DNA of 64,000 nucleotides. Origin: Kordiimonas sp. SCSIO 12610. Its GTDB lineage: Bacteria > Pseudomonadota > Alphaproteobacteria > Sphingomonadales > Kordiimonadaceae. Location: NCBI RefSeq assembly GCF_024398015.1, contig NZ_CP073747.1:2911001-2975000 (forward strand), given 5' to 3'. Every line of letters begins with the position of its first letter. The first letter of the stretch is position 1. The translations under genes and the position numbers were made by a program. The notes below the pieces were generated by a model that saw only the letters and a program-made list of their open reading frames with translations, was not told the origin of the DNA and did not search any database. Shown here one piece after another: positions 37,859 through 46,427 of this stretch.

Positions 37859-38302
37859 ATGAAGCCTCTCGTTATTTTTGACATTGATGGCACACTTGCC
37901 GATATCAGCCATCGTCGTCACTTTGTCATGGGCGACAATCAAAATTGGGCTGCTTTTTTTAAAGAAATGGGCGATGACACACCAAATAAGCCTGTTGTCG
38001 GCCTCTATCAAACCCTCACGGTATCAAATGTCTATGACCTTATTATTGTCTCTGCTCGCCCCGAGAACTACAGGCTATTGACCGAACAATGGCTTGTTTG
38101 GAATGGCATTGAATTTGACCGACTGATCATGCGTCCTGAAAAGGATTATCGCCCGGATACAGAGATCAAGAAAGAAATTCTGGATCTGTTGTTATCAGAA
38201 GGTCGGGAAATTGCTTTTGTAGTAGATGACAGAGATAGCGTTGTGGACATGTGGCGAGAGAACGGCATTACCTGCCTTCAGTGTGCACCCGGCGATTTTT
38301 AG
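37859..38302 (+). CDS. HAD-type polynucleotide 3'-phosphatase (Pnkp C-terminal-like)
   Basis: 147-residue HAD phosphatase: motif I IFDIDGTLAD (residues 6-15), motif II in IIVSARPENY, and the motif IV aspartates in VVDDRDSVVDMWRENGI. The wording matches the C-terminal phosphatase half of phage T4 polynucleotide kinase-phosphatase, which removes 3'- or 2',3'-cyclic phosphates from RNA. The kinase half is absent. In this operon it would oppose RtcA at 3' ends, which is inference. It is the last gene of the operon. Confidence 0.8.
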   Translation: MKPLVIFDIDGTLADISHRRHFVMGDNQNWAAFFKEMGDDTPNKPVVGLYQTLTVSNVYDLIIVSARPENYRLLTEQWLVWNGIEFDRLIMRPEKDYRPDTEIKKEILDLLLSEGREIAFVVDDRDSVVDMWRENGITCLQCAPGDF

Positions 38303-38381
38303 AATTGCACCGTCATTGTTCACAGGCGCGTATCTAACTAGCTATAAATTTGCTTTAAAGCTTTTACAAATTTCTCATCTC

Positions 38382-41300
38382 TCAATGAAAGTTTCGCCCT
38401 TTCGGTAAAATAGCTTTCACCCGATTAATCTTATTTCCCTTAGTTTTGTCTCTTCTATCCCTTGCATCTGATCCACCATATTTAAACTCGTCTACATCAG
38501 AATGAGGCTCAAACATCTCATCACAGCCTGTGATCTGAACAAGCTCGTTATTCAGATCAAAAAGCTGCCGTGCAACCACGTGAATAACGCCGTCTTCTTT
38601 TTGCACTTGCCCAACAACCCCTAGCACCTTGGCACCAATCACCGTTCTGCGTTCCGCTTCGAATAATTTGGGCCAGATGATAATATTCATTACGCCTGTT
38701 TCATCTTCCAAAGTCGCGAAAATCACACCTGATGCCGTTCCCGGACGCTGCCTTACAAGCACGAGACCTGCCAGCGAGACAAGATGCTTATCCGGGTGTG
38801 CCTTGAGTTCTTCGGCAGTAATGAAATAGCGCTCGCTCAAACTTGGTCGCAGGAAAGCCAAAGGGTGGCCCTTTAGGGATAATTTGATTGTCGTATAATC
38901 CTCAATCACATGCTCGCCAAGTGGCATTGACGGCAAAGCCATCTCCGCCTCATGTTGCATGTTTTGATTATTATCGTTCATCGCCCGATTGAACAGCGGC
39001 AAGTCTTCAACCGCACTGCGCTTACCTATGGAAGCTCCCAATCCCTGTGCTGCCCATAGTGCTGTTCGCCTATCCAAACCAATTGAGCGAAAAGCATCTG
39101 CTCTTGCAAGCCGCTCTATTGTTTTAACGGAAAACCCTGTCCTGAAATAAAGATCACGCACGCTATCAAACCCTTGCTCTCGAACACGGACCAATTGTTC
39201 AGCATCATCTTGGCCAATACCTTTGATTTGCCTAAGGCCAAGCCGAAGCGCATGCGCATTACCCCCCTCAGGCGTTTGGGCTTTTGGGCTTTCTATTGGT
39301 TCTAACGTATGATCCCACAGGCTTTTGTTTATGTCTGGCGGCAGGACCGTACCCCCATGTTCCTGCAAGTCTCGCACAAGCGACGCGCTTGAATAAAAGC
39401 CCATAGGGAGCGAGTTTAGAAGCGCGCAGGTAAAGACATCAGGATAGTAGCATTTTAGCCATGAGGACACATAAGCCAAGAGTGCAAAGCTGGCTGAATG
39501 ACTTTCAGGAAATCCATAATCAGAAAACCCCTCAATCTGTTTGAAACATTGCTCGGCAAATATTGACGTGTATTTGTTAGCAATCATGCCTTTGATAAAT
39601 TTCTCTTTGAAAGCATCAATACTGCCAGAACGCTTGAAAGTCGCCATAGCCTTTCTAAGTCTGTCGGCCTCGCTTGGTGTAAAGCCTGCCCCCACAATCG
39701 CGATTTTCATTGCCTGTTCCTGAAATAAGGGCACACCCAAGGTTTTTGAAAGGACTTCCTCAAGTTCCCTAGAAGGATACTCTACTTTTTCCTTCTTTTG
39801 TCGGCGCTTGAGGTATGGGTGCACCATATCCCCCTGAATGGGTCCAGGGCGCACAATAGCAATTTCAATTACCAGATCATAAAATTCACGGGGGCGTAAG
39901 CGTGGCAACATCGACATCTGCGCACGGCTCTCAATCTGGAAAACACCAACTGTATCTGCCCGACAGATCATCTCATACGTTCCTTGATCTTCCGCTGGTA
40001 CAGTCGCAAGCTCCAACGGCCGCTCATAATGATCTTCAATAAGCTTGAATGCCTTTCTAATTGCGCTCAACATGCCAAGAGCCAAGATATCAATCTTAAG
40101 AATACCAAGCGCATCCAGATCATCTTTATCCCATTCAACATAAGTCCGATCTGCCATAGCGGCATTGGCAATGGGTATCACCTCATCAAGCGGACCGTTC
40201 GTAATGACAAAGCCGCCCACATGCTGCGATAGATGCCTTGGGAACCCAGCAATCTGCTTCACAAGAATAAGTGTTTGATTAAGCGTTGGATCATTAAGAT
40301 CAAGGCCGAGTTCAGTAACGCGCTCTGGTGTTAAGCCACCCTTGGACCAATGGGAACCATTTGCTGATAAGGCTGAAACAGTGTCCAAGGATAATCCCAT
40401 GGCTGTCCCAACCTCACGCACTGCGCTGCGAGTTCTATAGGTCACAACCGTTGCGGCAATCCCGGCACGGTGACGTCCATATTTTTCATAAATATATTGG
40501 ATAACCTCTTCCCGGCGCTCGTGCTCGAAATCCACATCGATGTCTGGAGGTTCATTGCGGTCGGCAGAGATAAACCTTTCAAAGAGAAGGTCAATTTTAG
40601 TCGGATCAACACTTGTGATACCAAGGCAAAAACAAACCGCAGAATTCGCCGCAGACCCGCGCCCTTGGCATAGAATGCCCTTATCTCTCGCGTACCGGAC
40701 AATATCATCAACGGTCAGAAAATATGAAGCGTAATTGAGCTCTTTAATAAGCGACAATTCATGCTCAAGGGTCGCTTTGACCTTATCACTAATACCATCT
40801 GGATACCGACGCTTGGCACCTAACCACGTAAGGCGCTCCAGCTCTTCTTGTGGTGTCGCACTTTCACCTGCTGGCTCATTAGGATATTCATATCTCAGCT
40901 CGTCCAGTGAAAACGTGAGCGCATGCATAATCTCCGAGGTTCTGTGAACAGCGTCTTCATAGCCCTTGAAAATATGACGAACATCGGCTGTTGTTTTCAT
41001 ATGCCGTTCAGCACTCGCCTGTAAACGCATCCCGGCATCCATAATTGTCACATGTTCGCGGATGCAGGTAAGAATGTCCTGTAAAGGTCGCCTGTTAGGT
41101 TGGTGATAAAGAATATCACCAATCGCAACGAGTGGTGTCTGATACACTTTTGCTATCGCTTTAAGGCGCAACATGCGGCGGTCGTCATTACCTTGGTAAA
41201 GCCGTGTTAAGCCAAGATATACATGCTCTCCAAAAAGGCCTGATAACCTTAACAATCCTGCTTCAAGTTCGTCAGTCAGCTTATACTCAGGAACAGCAAT

Positions 41301-41678
41301 GAATATGTGGCCCTGATCAAGGTCCCTCAAATCGTCAAAATTCAGAATGCAAGTACCTTTCTCAGCGCGGCGATTACCTTTCGTGAGTAGTTTGGTCAGG
41401 CGACCATAGGCCGCGCGGTCTTTAGGGAACGTAAGCACCTCAAAGCCACATGTTAGGACAAGTCGAACACCAACAATATAGCGTATCCCAGCTTCTTTGG
41501 CAGCGACATGACCTCTTACAATGCCTGCAACACTATTTCTGTCGGTAATAGCAACGGCGCCGTAACCGAAAACAGCCGCCTGTGTAACCAATTCATCAGG
41601 GTGAGAAGCACCGCGCAGGAATGAGAAATTACTGGCGACACACAGTTCTGCATATGGAATGTCAACATTCTTACTCAT
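38382..41678 (-). CDS. dnaE2: Error-prone DNA polymerase III alpha subunit DnaE2
   Basis: 1098-residue C-family translesion polymerase. An N-terminal PHP domain (YAELCVASNFSFLRGASHP) is followed by the polymerase core with the catalytic aspartates in PDIDVDFEH (about residue 400), a helix-hairpin-helix region and an OB fold. ATG 41678 overlaps the imuB stop as ATGA; the upstream in-frame start inside imuB is not used. With ImuA and ImuB it forms the SOS mutasome, in which DnaE2 does the synthesis. Conserved sequence and full length argue that it works. Confidence 0.93.
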   Translation of the reverse strand: MSKNVDIPYAELCVASNFSFLRGASHPDELVTQAAVFGYGAVAITDRNSVAGIVRGHVAAKEAGIRYIVGVRLVLTCGFEVLTFPKDRAAYGRLTKLLTKGNRRAEKGTCILNFDDLRDLDQGHIFIAVPEYKLTDELEAGLLRLSGLFGEHVYLGLTRLYQGNDDRRMLRLKAIAKVYQTPLVAIGDILYHQPNRRPLQDILTCIREHVTIMDAGMRLQASAERHMKTTADVRHIFKGYEDAVHRTSEIMHALTFSLDELRYEYPNEPAGESATPQEELERLTWLGAKRRYPDGISDKVKATLEHELSLIKELNYASYFLTVDDIVRYARDKGILCQGRGSAANSAVCFCLGITSVDPTKIDLLFERFISADRNEPPDIDVDFEHERREEVIQYIYEKYGRHRAGIAATVVTYRTRSAVREVGTAMGLSLDTVSALSANGSHWSKGGLTPERVTELGLDLNDPTLNQTLILVKQIAGFPRHLSQHVGGFVITNGPLDEVIPIANAAMADRTYVEWDKDDLDALGILKIDILALGMLSAIRKAFKLIEDHYERPLELATVPAEDQGTYEMICRADTVGVFQIESRAQMSMLPRLRPREFYDLVIEIAIVRPGPIQGDMVHPYLKRRQKKEKVEYPSRELEEVLSKTLGVPLFQEQAMKIAIVGAGFTPSEADRLRKAMATFKRSGSIDAFKEKFIKGMIANKYTSIFAEQCFKQIEGFSDYGFPESHSASFALLAYVSSWLKCYYPDVFTCALLNSLPMGFYSSASLVRDLQEHGGTVLPPDINKSLWDHTLEPIESPKAQTPEGGNAHALRLGLRQIKGIGQDDAEQLVRVREQGFDSVRDLYFRTGFSVKTIERLARADAFRSIGLDRRTALWAAQGLGASIGKRSAVEDLPLFNRAMNDNNQNMQHEAEMALPSMPLGEHVIEDYTTIKLSLKGHPLAFLRPSLSERYFITAEELKAHPDKHLVSLAGLVLVRQRPGTASGVIFATLEDETGVMNIIIWPKLFEAERRTVIGAKVLGVVGQVQKEDGVIHVVARQLFDLNNELVQITGCDEMFEPHSDVDEFKYGGSDARDRRDKTKGNKINRVKAILPKGRNFH

Positions 41679-43282
41679 GCGAAAAATCCATGCATAAACC
41701 ATGTGGGCTTTTCCTCGCGCTCATAAAGCCCGCACCTAAATAGCCAATAGCGATATCCGTCCATGTCTTCTACACGGTAATAATCCCGCGTTCGCTCTAT
41801 GGCGTCGCTTCTTCGTGCCCACCATTCAGGCGCGATGCGTTCAGGCCCTTCTGCTGCGTGAATGCGGCACTTAAGCTTGCGCCATTCGAACAATACAGGC
41901 GGTCCATCAGGTACTTCTGCAATCGCCGTAATTGGTTCGGGTTTTGGAAGCAACATGATCGGCCGCCCCAGATGATTATCGCCCTGAAGCTTCTCAAGAA
42001 AGGCATTCCAATTAGCCGTCTTAAGGCGTTTATCATCAGGAGCCACATAGGCCTCAGAACGTTCTGGAATATAGCTCTCATTCGGGATCAATTGCCCGAC
42101 CGCTTGCGAACCGAACCGATTGGCGATCCGGTTAATGAGCGTATCAAAACTCGCTGCGCGGTCCGAAGTGCCATGCGAGAGTATACCTATTTGCTCAATA
42201 GTTAAGTGCTCGCATGCATATGCAGCGAGGCTAATCTGCTCAACCCCAAAGCCTGCATCATAGGTTTCGATAAAGAATTTCAGTTTTTCACTTAGAAGTC
42301 GAACCAAAAGGCTTGTGTCGTTTGTATGCCGATGAGTGCCAATAATAAGATCATTTGCAACCCCATCAACACGGTAAAGCGTTAACTCAAAACGCTGTGC
42401 ACCCTTTTTTGCTTCTTTGAGCATATTCATTAACTCTGCGGCCAAGCTGACCACGTGATGCTCTAAACTCTCTAGGTGTAATATCGGTTCAAGAAAACGA
42501 GCGCTGTTTCTATAAACTGGTGGTTCCTTAAGCGGCACCAAACTTTCACTTTTATGTCCTAAAGCCTGATCCAGTCGGGTGAGTAATAGATCACCATAAC
42601 GGGCAGCAATTGGTGCACGAGGCTTATCATAGAGGCTGCCTACCGTTGTCAGCCCAACCTGGGCAAGCCTGTCCGCTATATCACTACCAACCCGAAGGCT
42701 TTCAATAGGAAGCGACCTCATCGCGTGTTTTGATGTTACAGAGGTAATTATACTTTTAGGGCTCTGACCATAGCGAGCGACAGCATGCGCGCAGCCAATT
42801 GTATCCGCGATAGCAATACGAGTGCTAAAGCCAAATTCACTAAACCGCATAATAATATCATTTAAAAGCGCGTCTTCACCGCCCACAAGATGGACTGAGC
42901 CTGTAATATCCATCAACAGACCATCAGGTGGATCATAAGTAACCCATGGACAATAACGCATGAGCCACAAGGCCAGTTGCCTTAAAGTATTTGCATCGCC
43001 TTCAGGTTCATAGTCCTTTACTATCAAGGCAGGATAAAGCGTTCGAGCATCAGCAAGTAATTGGTGAATATCCACGCCAACAGCACGAGCTCTCGGGTTC
43101 ATTGCCATGACACGTGTACCGCCTTGGGCAGAGGCGACGAGAACTAAAGGGTGATCTGGCTCTTTAGCCGACTGCGCTGATTGGCTCCAGTCTGACCTGG
43201 TTTGATCCAATCGCTTCAACCTTTCGGTTGGCCAATTCGGAAGCCAGATCGAGACGAAGCGCCTCTGTGTTCCAGACAACAT
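41675..43282 (-). CDS. imuB: ImuB, Y-family-like mutasome protein
   Basis: 535 residues. MLSGTQRRFVSIWLPNWPTE is the usual ImuB start, so ATG 43282 is chosen over an upstream in-frame ATG. Typical segments are GVDIHQLLADARTLYP and GLLMDITGSVHLVGGE. The acidic catalytic triad of active Y-family polymerases is missing, as in known ImuB, which serves as a hub contacting the beta clamp, ImuA and DnaE2. Its 5' end overlaps imuA by 119 bases in another frame, and its 3' end overlaps dnaE2 by 4 bases. Confidence 0.9.
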   Translation of the reverse strand: MLSGTQRRFVSIWLPNWPTERLKRLDQTRSDWSQSAQSAKEPDHPLVLVASAQGGTRVMAMNPRARAVGVDIHQLLADARTLYPALIVKDYEPEGDANTLRQLALWLMRYCPWVTYDPPDGLLMDITGSVHLVGGEDALLNDIIMRFSEFGFSTRIAIADTIGCAHAVARYGQSPKSIITSVTSKHAMRSLPIESLRVGSDIADRLAQVGLTTVGSLYDKPRAPIAARYGDLLLTRLDQALGHKSESLVPLKEPPVYRNSARFLEPILHLESLEHHVVSLAAELMNMLKEAKKGAQRFELTLYRVDGVANDLIIGTHRHTNDTSLLVRLLSEKLKFFIETYDAGFGVEQISLAAYACEHLTIEQIGILSHGTSDRAASFDTLINRIANRFGSQAVGQLIPNESYIPERSEAYVAPDDKRLKTANWNAFLEKLQGDNHLGRPIMLLPKPEPITAIAEVPDGPPVLFEWRKLKCRIHAAEGPERIAPEWWARRSDAIERTRDYYRVEDMDGYRYWLFRCGLYEREEKPTWFMHGFFA

Positions 43283-43946
43283 GATGATTACCAAGGCGAT
43301 TATCCCTGGCCTTTGTGACCTTGAGGTGCCAGGCAGGATAGCCCATAAGAGAGAAGGCACTTCGGTGGCTTTGCAAACCAACACCTGGACTTGCCTCAAC
43401 CAAAATACGCTGATCCGCAGCCGTTGTCCCGTTTGCCCTGTGGGGCCTGACCATTAGAACTGGCGTATTGGTTTCGCGAGCACGAAGGCGCAAGCGTTTG
43501 CTTTCAGTGAATCCATAGAGCTTTTCTGACCAGAGAACGCCGCATACGGCAGCAACAGAACCGGATGCAATAGCTTCTTCCATTACCCACAATAGATCAC
43601 GCTCAGCGCTAAGGGTTACTTTAGTAATCCGCGCGGGATTAAGACCGTATGCAGTCAAACCAGGAGCATGCAAGTGCAAGCGTTCAGGTTCTCTTAACTG
43701 GCACCATAGAATGGAACCGGAATTATTTTGACTGAAGCTAACAAGCGACGCCAGAACACTACCGAGTGCCGCCACGCGGTCACGGTAACATGCAGGCTGC
43801 ACCTCTACCAGAGTACCAGGTTTAATCTCATTAGCCTGCATGCCAAAAGGCGCCTCTTGATCGCCACTCGCAAGGCGACATGTACCTTGCGGCCCCTCAA
43901 GATGAGCGATTTTTTCTCGCAGATTTTGAACTGGTGACTGTTTCAT
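43164..43946 (-). CDS. imuA: ImuA, mutasome accessory protein
   Basis: 260-residue RecA-superfamily relative that regulates the mutasome. Recognisable segments are LVEVQPACYRDRVAALGSVLASL and LLWVMEEAIASGSVAAVCG near residue 120. It lacks a good Walker A, as usual. It is the first gene of imuA-imuB-dnaE2, with a LexA box 22 bp before the start codon. The overlap with imuB is longer than the few bases seen in most operons. Confidence 0.85.
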   Translation of the reverse strand: MKQSPVQNLREKIAHLEGPQGTCRLASGDQEAPFGMQANEIKPGTLVEVQPACYRDRVAALGSVLASLVSFSQNNSGSILWCQLREPERLHLHAPGLTAYGLNPARITKVTLSAERDLLWVMEEAIASGSVAAVCGVLWSEKLYGFTESKRLRLRARETNTPVLMVRPHRANGTTAADQRILVEASPGVGLQSHRSAFSLMGYPAWHLKVTKARDNRLGNHHVVWNTEALRLDLASELANRKVEAIGSNQVRLEPISAVG

Positions 43947-43967
43947 TTCTTGATTAGCTTATTGTAT

Positions 43968-43982
43968 GTTCACTATATGTTC
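43968..43982 (-). promoter_or_regulatory. LexA box (SOS operator) of imuA-imuB-dnaE2
   Basis: GTTCACTATATGTTC is a perfect GTTC-N7-GTTC direct repeat, the LexA site of Alphaproteobacteria, 22 bp upstream of the imuA start codon. It indicates DNA-damage induction and marks the host lineage. Confidence 0.88.
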
Positions 43983-44080
43983 TCATATATTCAAACCTAG
44001 GAAAGAGTCAAGAAATGAGTCAAATACAGTCTAAGCCTGGTGAATAGATGAGCCGATTGGGACATAATTAACAGGACAAG

Positions 44081-44107
44081 TGTCCATTTCCATAATTAGC
44101 GAGAATA
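44081..44107. repeat. Internal transposon left end (single site)
   Basis: TGTCCATTTCCATAATTA followed by GCGAGAATA matches the terminal TGT plus TnsB site, in the same orientation as the left end at 31628 and closest in sequence to the right end. No further sites follow within 150 bp. It divides the element into the repair/mutagenesis module (31628-44080) and the transposition/retron module (44081-53949). Confidence 0.75.
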
Positions 44108-44359
44108 AAAACTGATCCCGTAATCAAAGCTAAACATTAGAAATTAATGTCGCCAAAGGACGGTTTCATTGCCTTTTTTATTTTTTTCGATTTTTGAAAA
44201 ATTTTTCGATCTTCAAGCATAAATAGTTATAGAGCTTGTGGAAGCTTATCTATGATATGCAACTTTTACTTGACAAATTTGTGATTTTATGATATAACAA
44301 TAAACCCACTCTGTGCGATTTCACACTAAGTGGATTTCATTAATAACAGGGAGAAATAT

Positions 44360-44620
44360 ATGGAAATATTTTTTGTTTTAACCATGTTGGTAGCATGGGT
44401 TAAAAAGTACTTACTAATAAAAACAATACTGCTTATTGGACAAAGTGTCAACAAAAATCTCAATAAATCAGAAATACTTAAACCTGACAGAACTGATAAC
44501 CTAATCAAAGCGCAATTAAAGAGATACATATACTCTTTTAGCGTCTGGCTCAATGTGGCTTTTCAGGTATATCGTAGTTGCTGGCTTATTAGAATTTTAT
44601 TGTACTTGTTTGGAAACTAA
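44360..44620 (+). CDS. Small membrane-associated hypothetical protein
   Basis: 86 residues. ATG 44360 follows GGGAG at a good distance and starts with a hydrophobic helix (MEIFFVLTMLVAW), then a basic region, and ends with a second aromatic/hydrophobic stretch (FQVYRSCWLIRILLYLF). I do not recognise a family. A hairpin terminator lies directly after it. It is AT-rich and lies just inside the internal transposon end, so it is cargo. A small toxin-like or membrane-anchor role is possible but unproven. Confidence 0.45.
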   Translation: MEIFFVLTMLVAWVKKYLLIKTILLIGQSVNKNLNKSEILKPDRTDNLIKAQLKRYIYSFSVWLNVAFQVYRSCWLIRILLYLFGN

Positions 44621-44630
44621 CAAAAAAGTT

Positions 44631-44663
44631 CTATAAGGGGAGTATATCGTACTTCCCTTATAG
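44631..44663 (+). terminator. Hairpin terminator after the small membrane protein
   Basis: CTATAAGGGGAGTA (44631-44644) pairs with TACTTCCCTTATAG (44650-44663) with one G-T pair, loop TATCG, followed by GTTTATT. Confidence 0.6.
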
Positions 44664-44737
44664 GTTTATTATGTAAATCGTAAATAACCTCATTCAATAA
44701 TGTTTTTGAGTGACAAACAATAAATCCGGGTTTGAAT

Positions 44738-45727
44738 ATGGCTGCTAAAAATCAATACCAAGCTTTTTTAAGAGCAAAAATAACTGGTGCTATAGAAGAA
44801 GCTCGCGCCGCTAGTACTTTAACGCATCAAGGAGTTAAAGGCACAGTGCTAGAAATATTGATATCAAAACTTTTTCGGCCACTACTACCGTCAGACATTG
44901 GATTAGGTACAGGGCAGATAATTGAACAACAATCAGGTCAGACTTCTAAGCAGATTGATATTATATTGTATGATAAGTCTATCCTGCCACCTATATTATT
45001 TGACGATACCACGGGTATTTTTCCAATAGAATCTGTATTGTACGCTATTGAAGTAAAAACCATGTTGGACAAAAATGGTTTATCTCAGGCTCACGAAAGC
45101 GCAAAACTAATTACGAGTTTTCCACATCTCAAGGGAATAGACCACAATGGTCATAACAATACTCACGTTGATTCAGTAAGAAATGTTGTTTTTGCGTTAA
45201 ATTCAAACCTAAAAGGTGCCCGATACAGTGATGCGGATAGGTATTCTAAAATTTGTAAGGAGACAAACGACCCTGCTTTTTTAAGGGCAATATGTGTAGC
45301 AGATAAATGGTACTATTATGACAATGGCGAGAACTGGGTTTCTCCTGAGACAGTGGATAAACATGATGAAATACTTAGTTTTATCGGCGGTATTTCGAAT
45401 ACATATAAAAGTATAAGCCTTAACAGAAACTACCCTCTATTAGGTCATTACATAATACCTGAATGGTCAGAAGTTATTACCGGACCAGAGACAAATTTTG
45501 ACAAAAATGAAGAAGCAACTAATATTAATTCGATACCAATTAAGTGTGAAAAATGCGGACTTACTGGCACTTTAGAACCTAAAATTGAGATGCTCGGTAC
45601 AATGACAGTAAACAGTAAACTATCTCATTCCTGCCCTAGCTGTAGTGGTACAATGACATCTAAGGCAGGTAGCTTTATTTTTAAATCAGGACGATTAGTA
45701 GAATATTTATTCTCTGAAGAACATTAA
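44738..45727 (+). CDS. DUF6602-domain protein with PD-(D/E)XK-like core and zinc ribbon
   Basis: 329 residues. The N-terminal two thirds match the DUF6602 pattern: PSDIGLGTGQIIEQQ, SKQIDIILYD (Asp of a nuclease-like core, about residue 72) and PIESVLYAIEVKTMLD (ExK, about residue 106). The C-terminus has a CxxC...CxxC zinc ribbon (CEKCG and CPSC). The order D...ExK is that of PD-(D/E)XK nucleases, so cleavage of nucleic acid is plausible. ATG 44738 is preferred over a TTG 6 bases upstream. Cargo position inside a transposon suggests defence, which is inference. Confidence 0.65.
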   Translation: MAAKNQYQAFLRAKITGAIEEARAASTLTHQGVKGTVLEILISKLFRPLLPSDIGLGTGQIIEQQSGQTSKQIDIILYDKSILPPILFDDTTGIFPIESVLYAIEVKTMLDKNGLSQAHESAKLITSFPHLKGIDHNGHNNTHVDSVRNVVFALNSNLKGARYSDADRYSKICKETNDPAFLRAICVADKWYYYDNGENWVSPETVDKHDEILSFIGGISNTYKSISLNRNYPLLGHYIIPEWSEVITGPETNFDKNEEATNINSIPIKCEKCGLTGTLEPKIEMLGTMTVNSKLSHSCPSCSGTMTSKAGSFIFKSGRLVEYLFSEEH

Positions 45728-45919
45728 GGTAATTTATGCACGATTTTCGGTTTTTTCGTGCTTCCCTCAGTTACAAAGTTTCCTGATCTGTAGAGCGCAT
45801 ATCTATATTTCTCTACTTTCTTTAAGTCCGAACCAACTGTCCGTCGTCAGATAAAATGTAACCAGACTGGCTTTACATTAAGAGAGGGTTTGATCTTATA
45901 GTGAGTTGTCTCTAGTTGA

Positions 45920-46297
45920 CTAGAAAAGCAATCCATCACCATCACTTTCGATCAGAATTCTTTGCGGTTCATCCAGAGATGATTGCAGACGCTTCTTTTT
46001 TCTCACTCTTTTCGGTAATCGTTCTTTACGCAATAAGTCTCCAATCGGGTCACGAGTAGACACATCAAGAATGTCACTCAACTGGTCAAGAGCTTGTAAA
46101 ATCGCTAATATATGAGCAACACTCCCAATCGAGACGCCAGGCTTACCTTTTTCAATATTCATAACTGTTTGCGAAGATACCCGCATACGCTTGGCGATAT
46201 CCTCTACTGTATAACGGCGTTCAATTCTGGCCAGTCGGATATTAGCGCCTAATTGTACTAAAGCTTTTTGAACAGAATAGTTGGGGCGTTTGGTCAT
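45920..46297 (-). CDS. XRE-family (HipB-like) regulator
   Basis: 125 residues with a cro/C1 HTH (AKRMRVSSQTVMNIEKGKPG, about residues 35-54) and a basic, disordered C-terminus. It resembles the antitoxin-type regulators that accompany HipA, but no hipA gene is here. It lies downstream of tniQ in the same direction with a 130-bp gap, so it could be a separate regulator of cargo or transposition genes. Confidence 0.75.
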   Translation of the reverse strand: MTKRPNYSVQKALVQLGANIRLARIERRYTVEDIAKRMRVSSQTVMNIEKGKPGVSIGSVAHILAILQALDQLSDILDVSTRDPIGDLLRKERLPKRVRKKKRLQSSLDEPQRILIESDGDGLLF

Positions 46298-46427
46298 ATT
46301 ATATCTATATTATTGGTTATTTTAGATATATTAACATAGATAATAATGTATTTTAAGGAAAAATAGAGAATTCATCCTGTCCAATATATAGACCATAATA
46401 TGACCTCACACCTACAACTACAGAGGC

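Noticed and set aside
43283-43399. Longer imuB start inside imuA
   Set aside because: The first 39 residues have no ImuB likeness; the family start MLSGTQRRFVSIWLPNW is at 43282.
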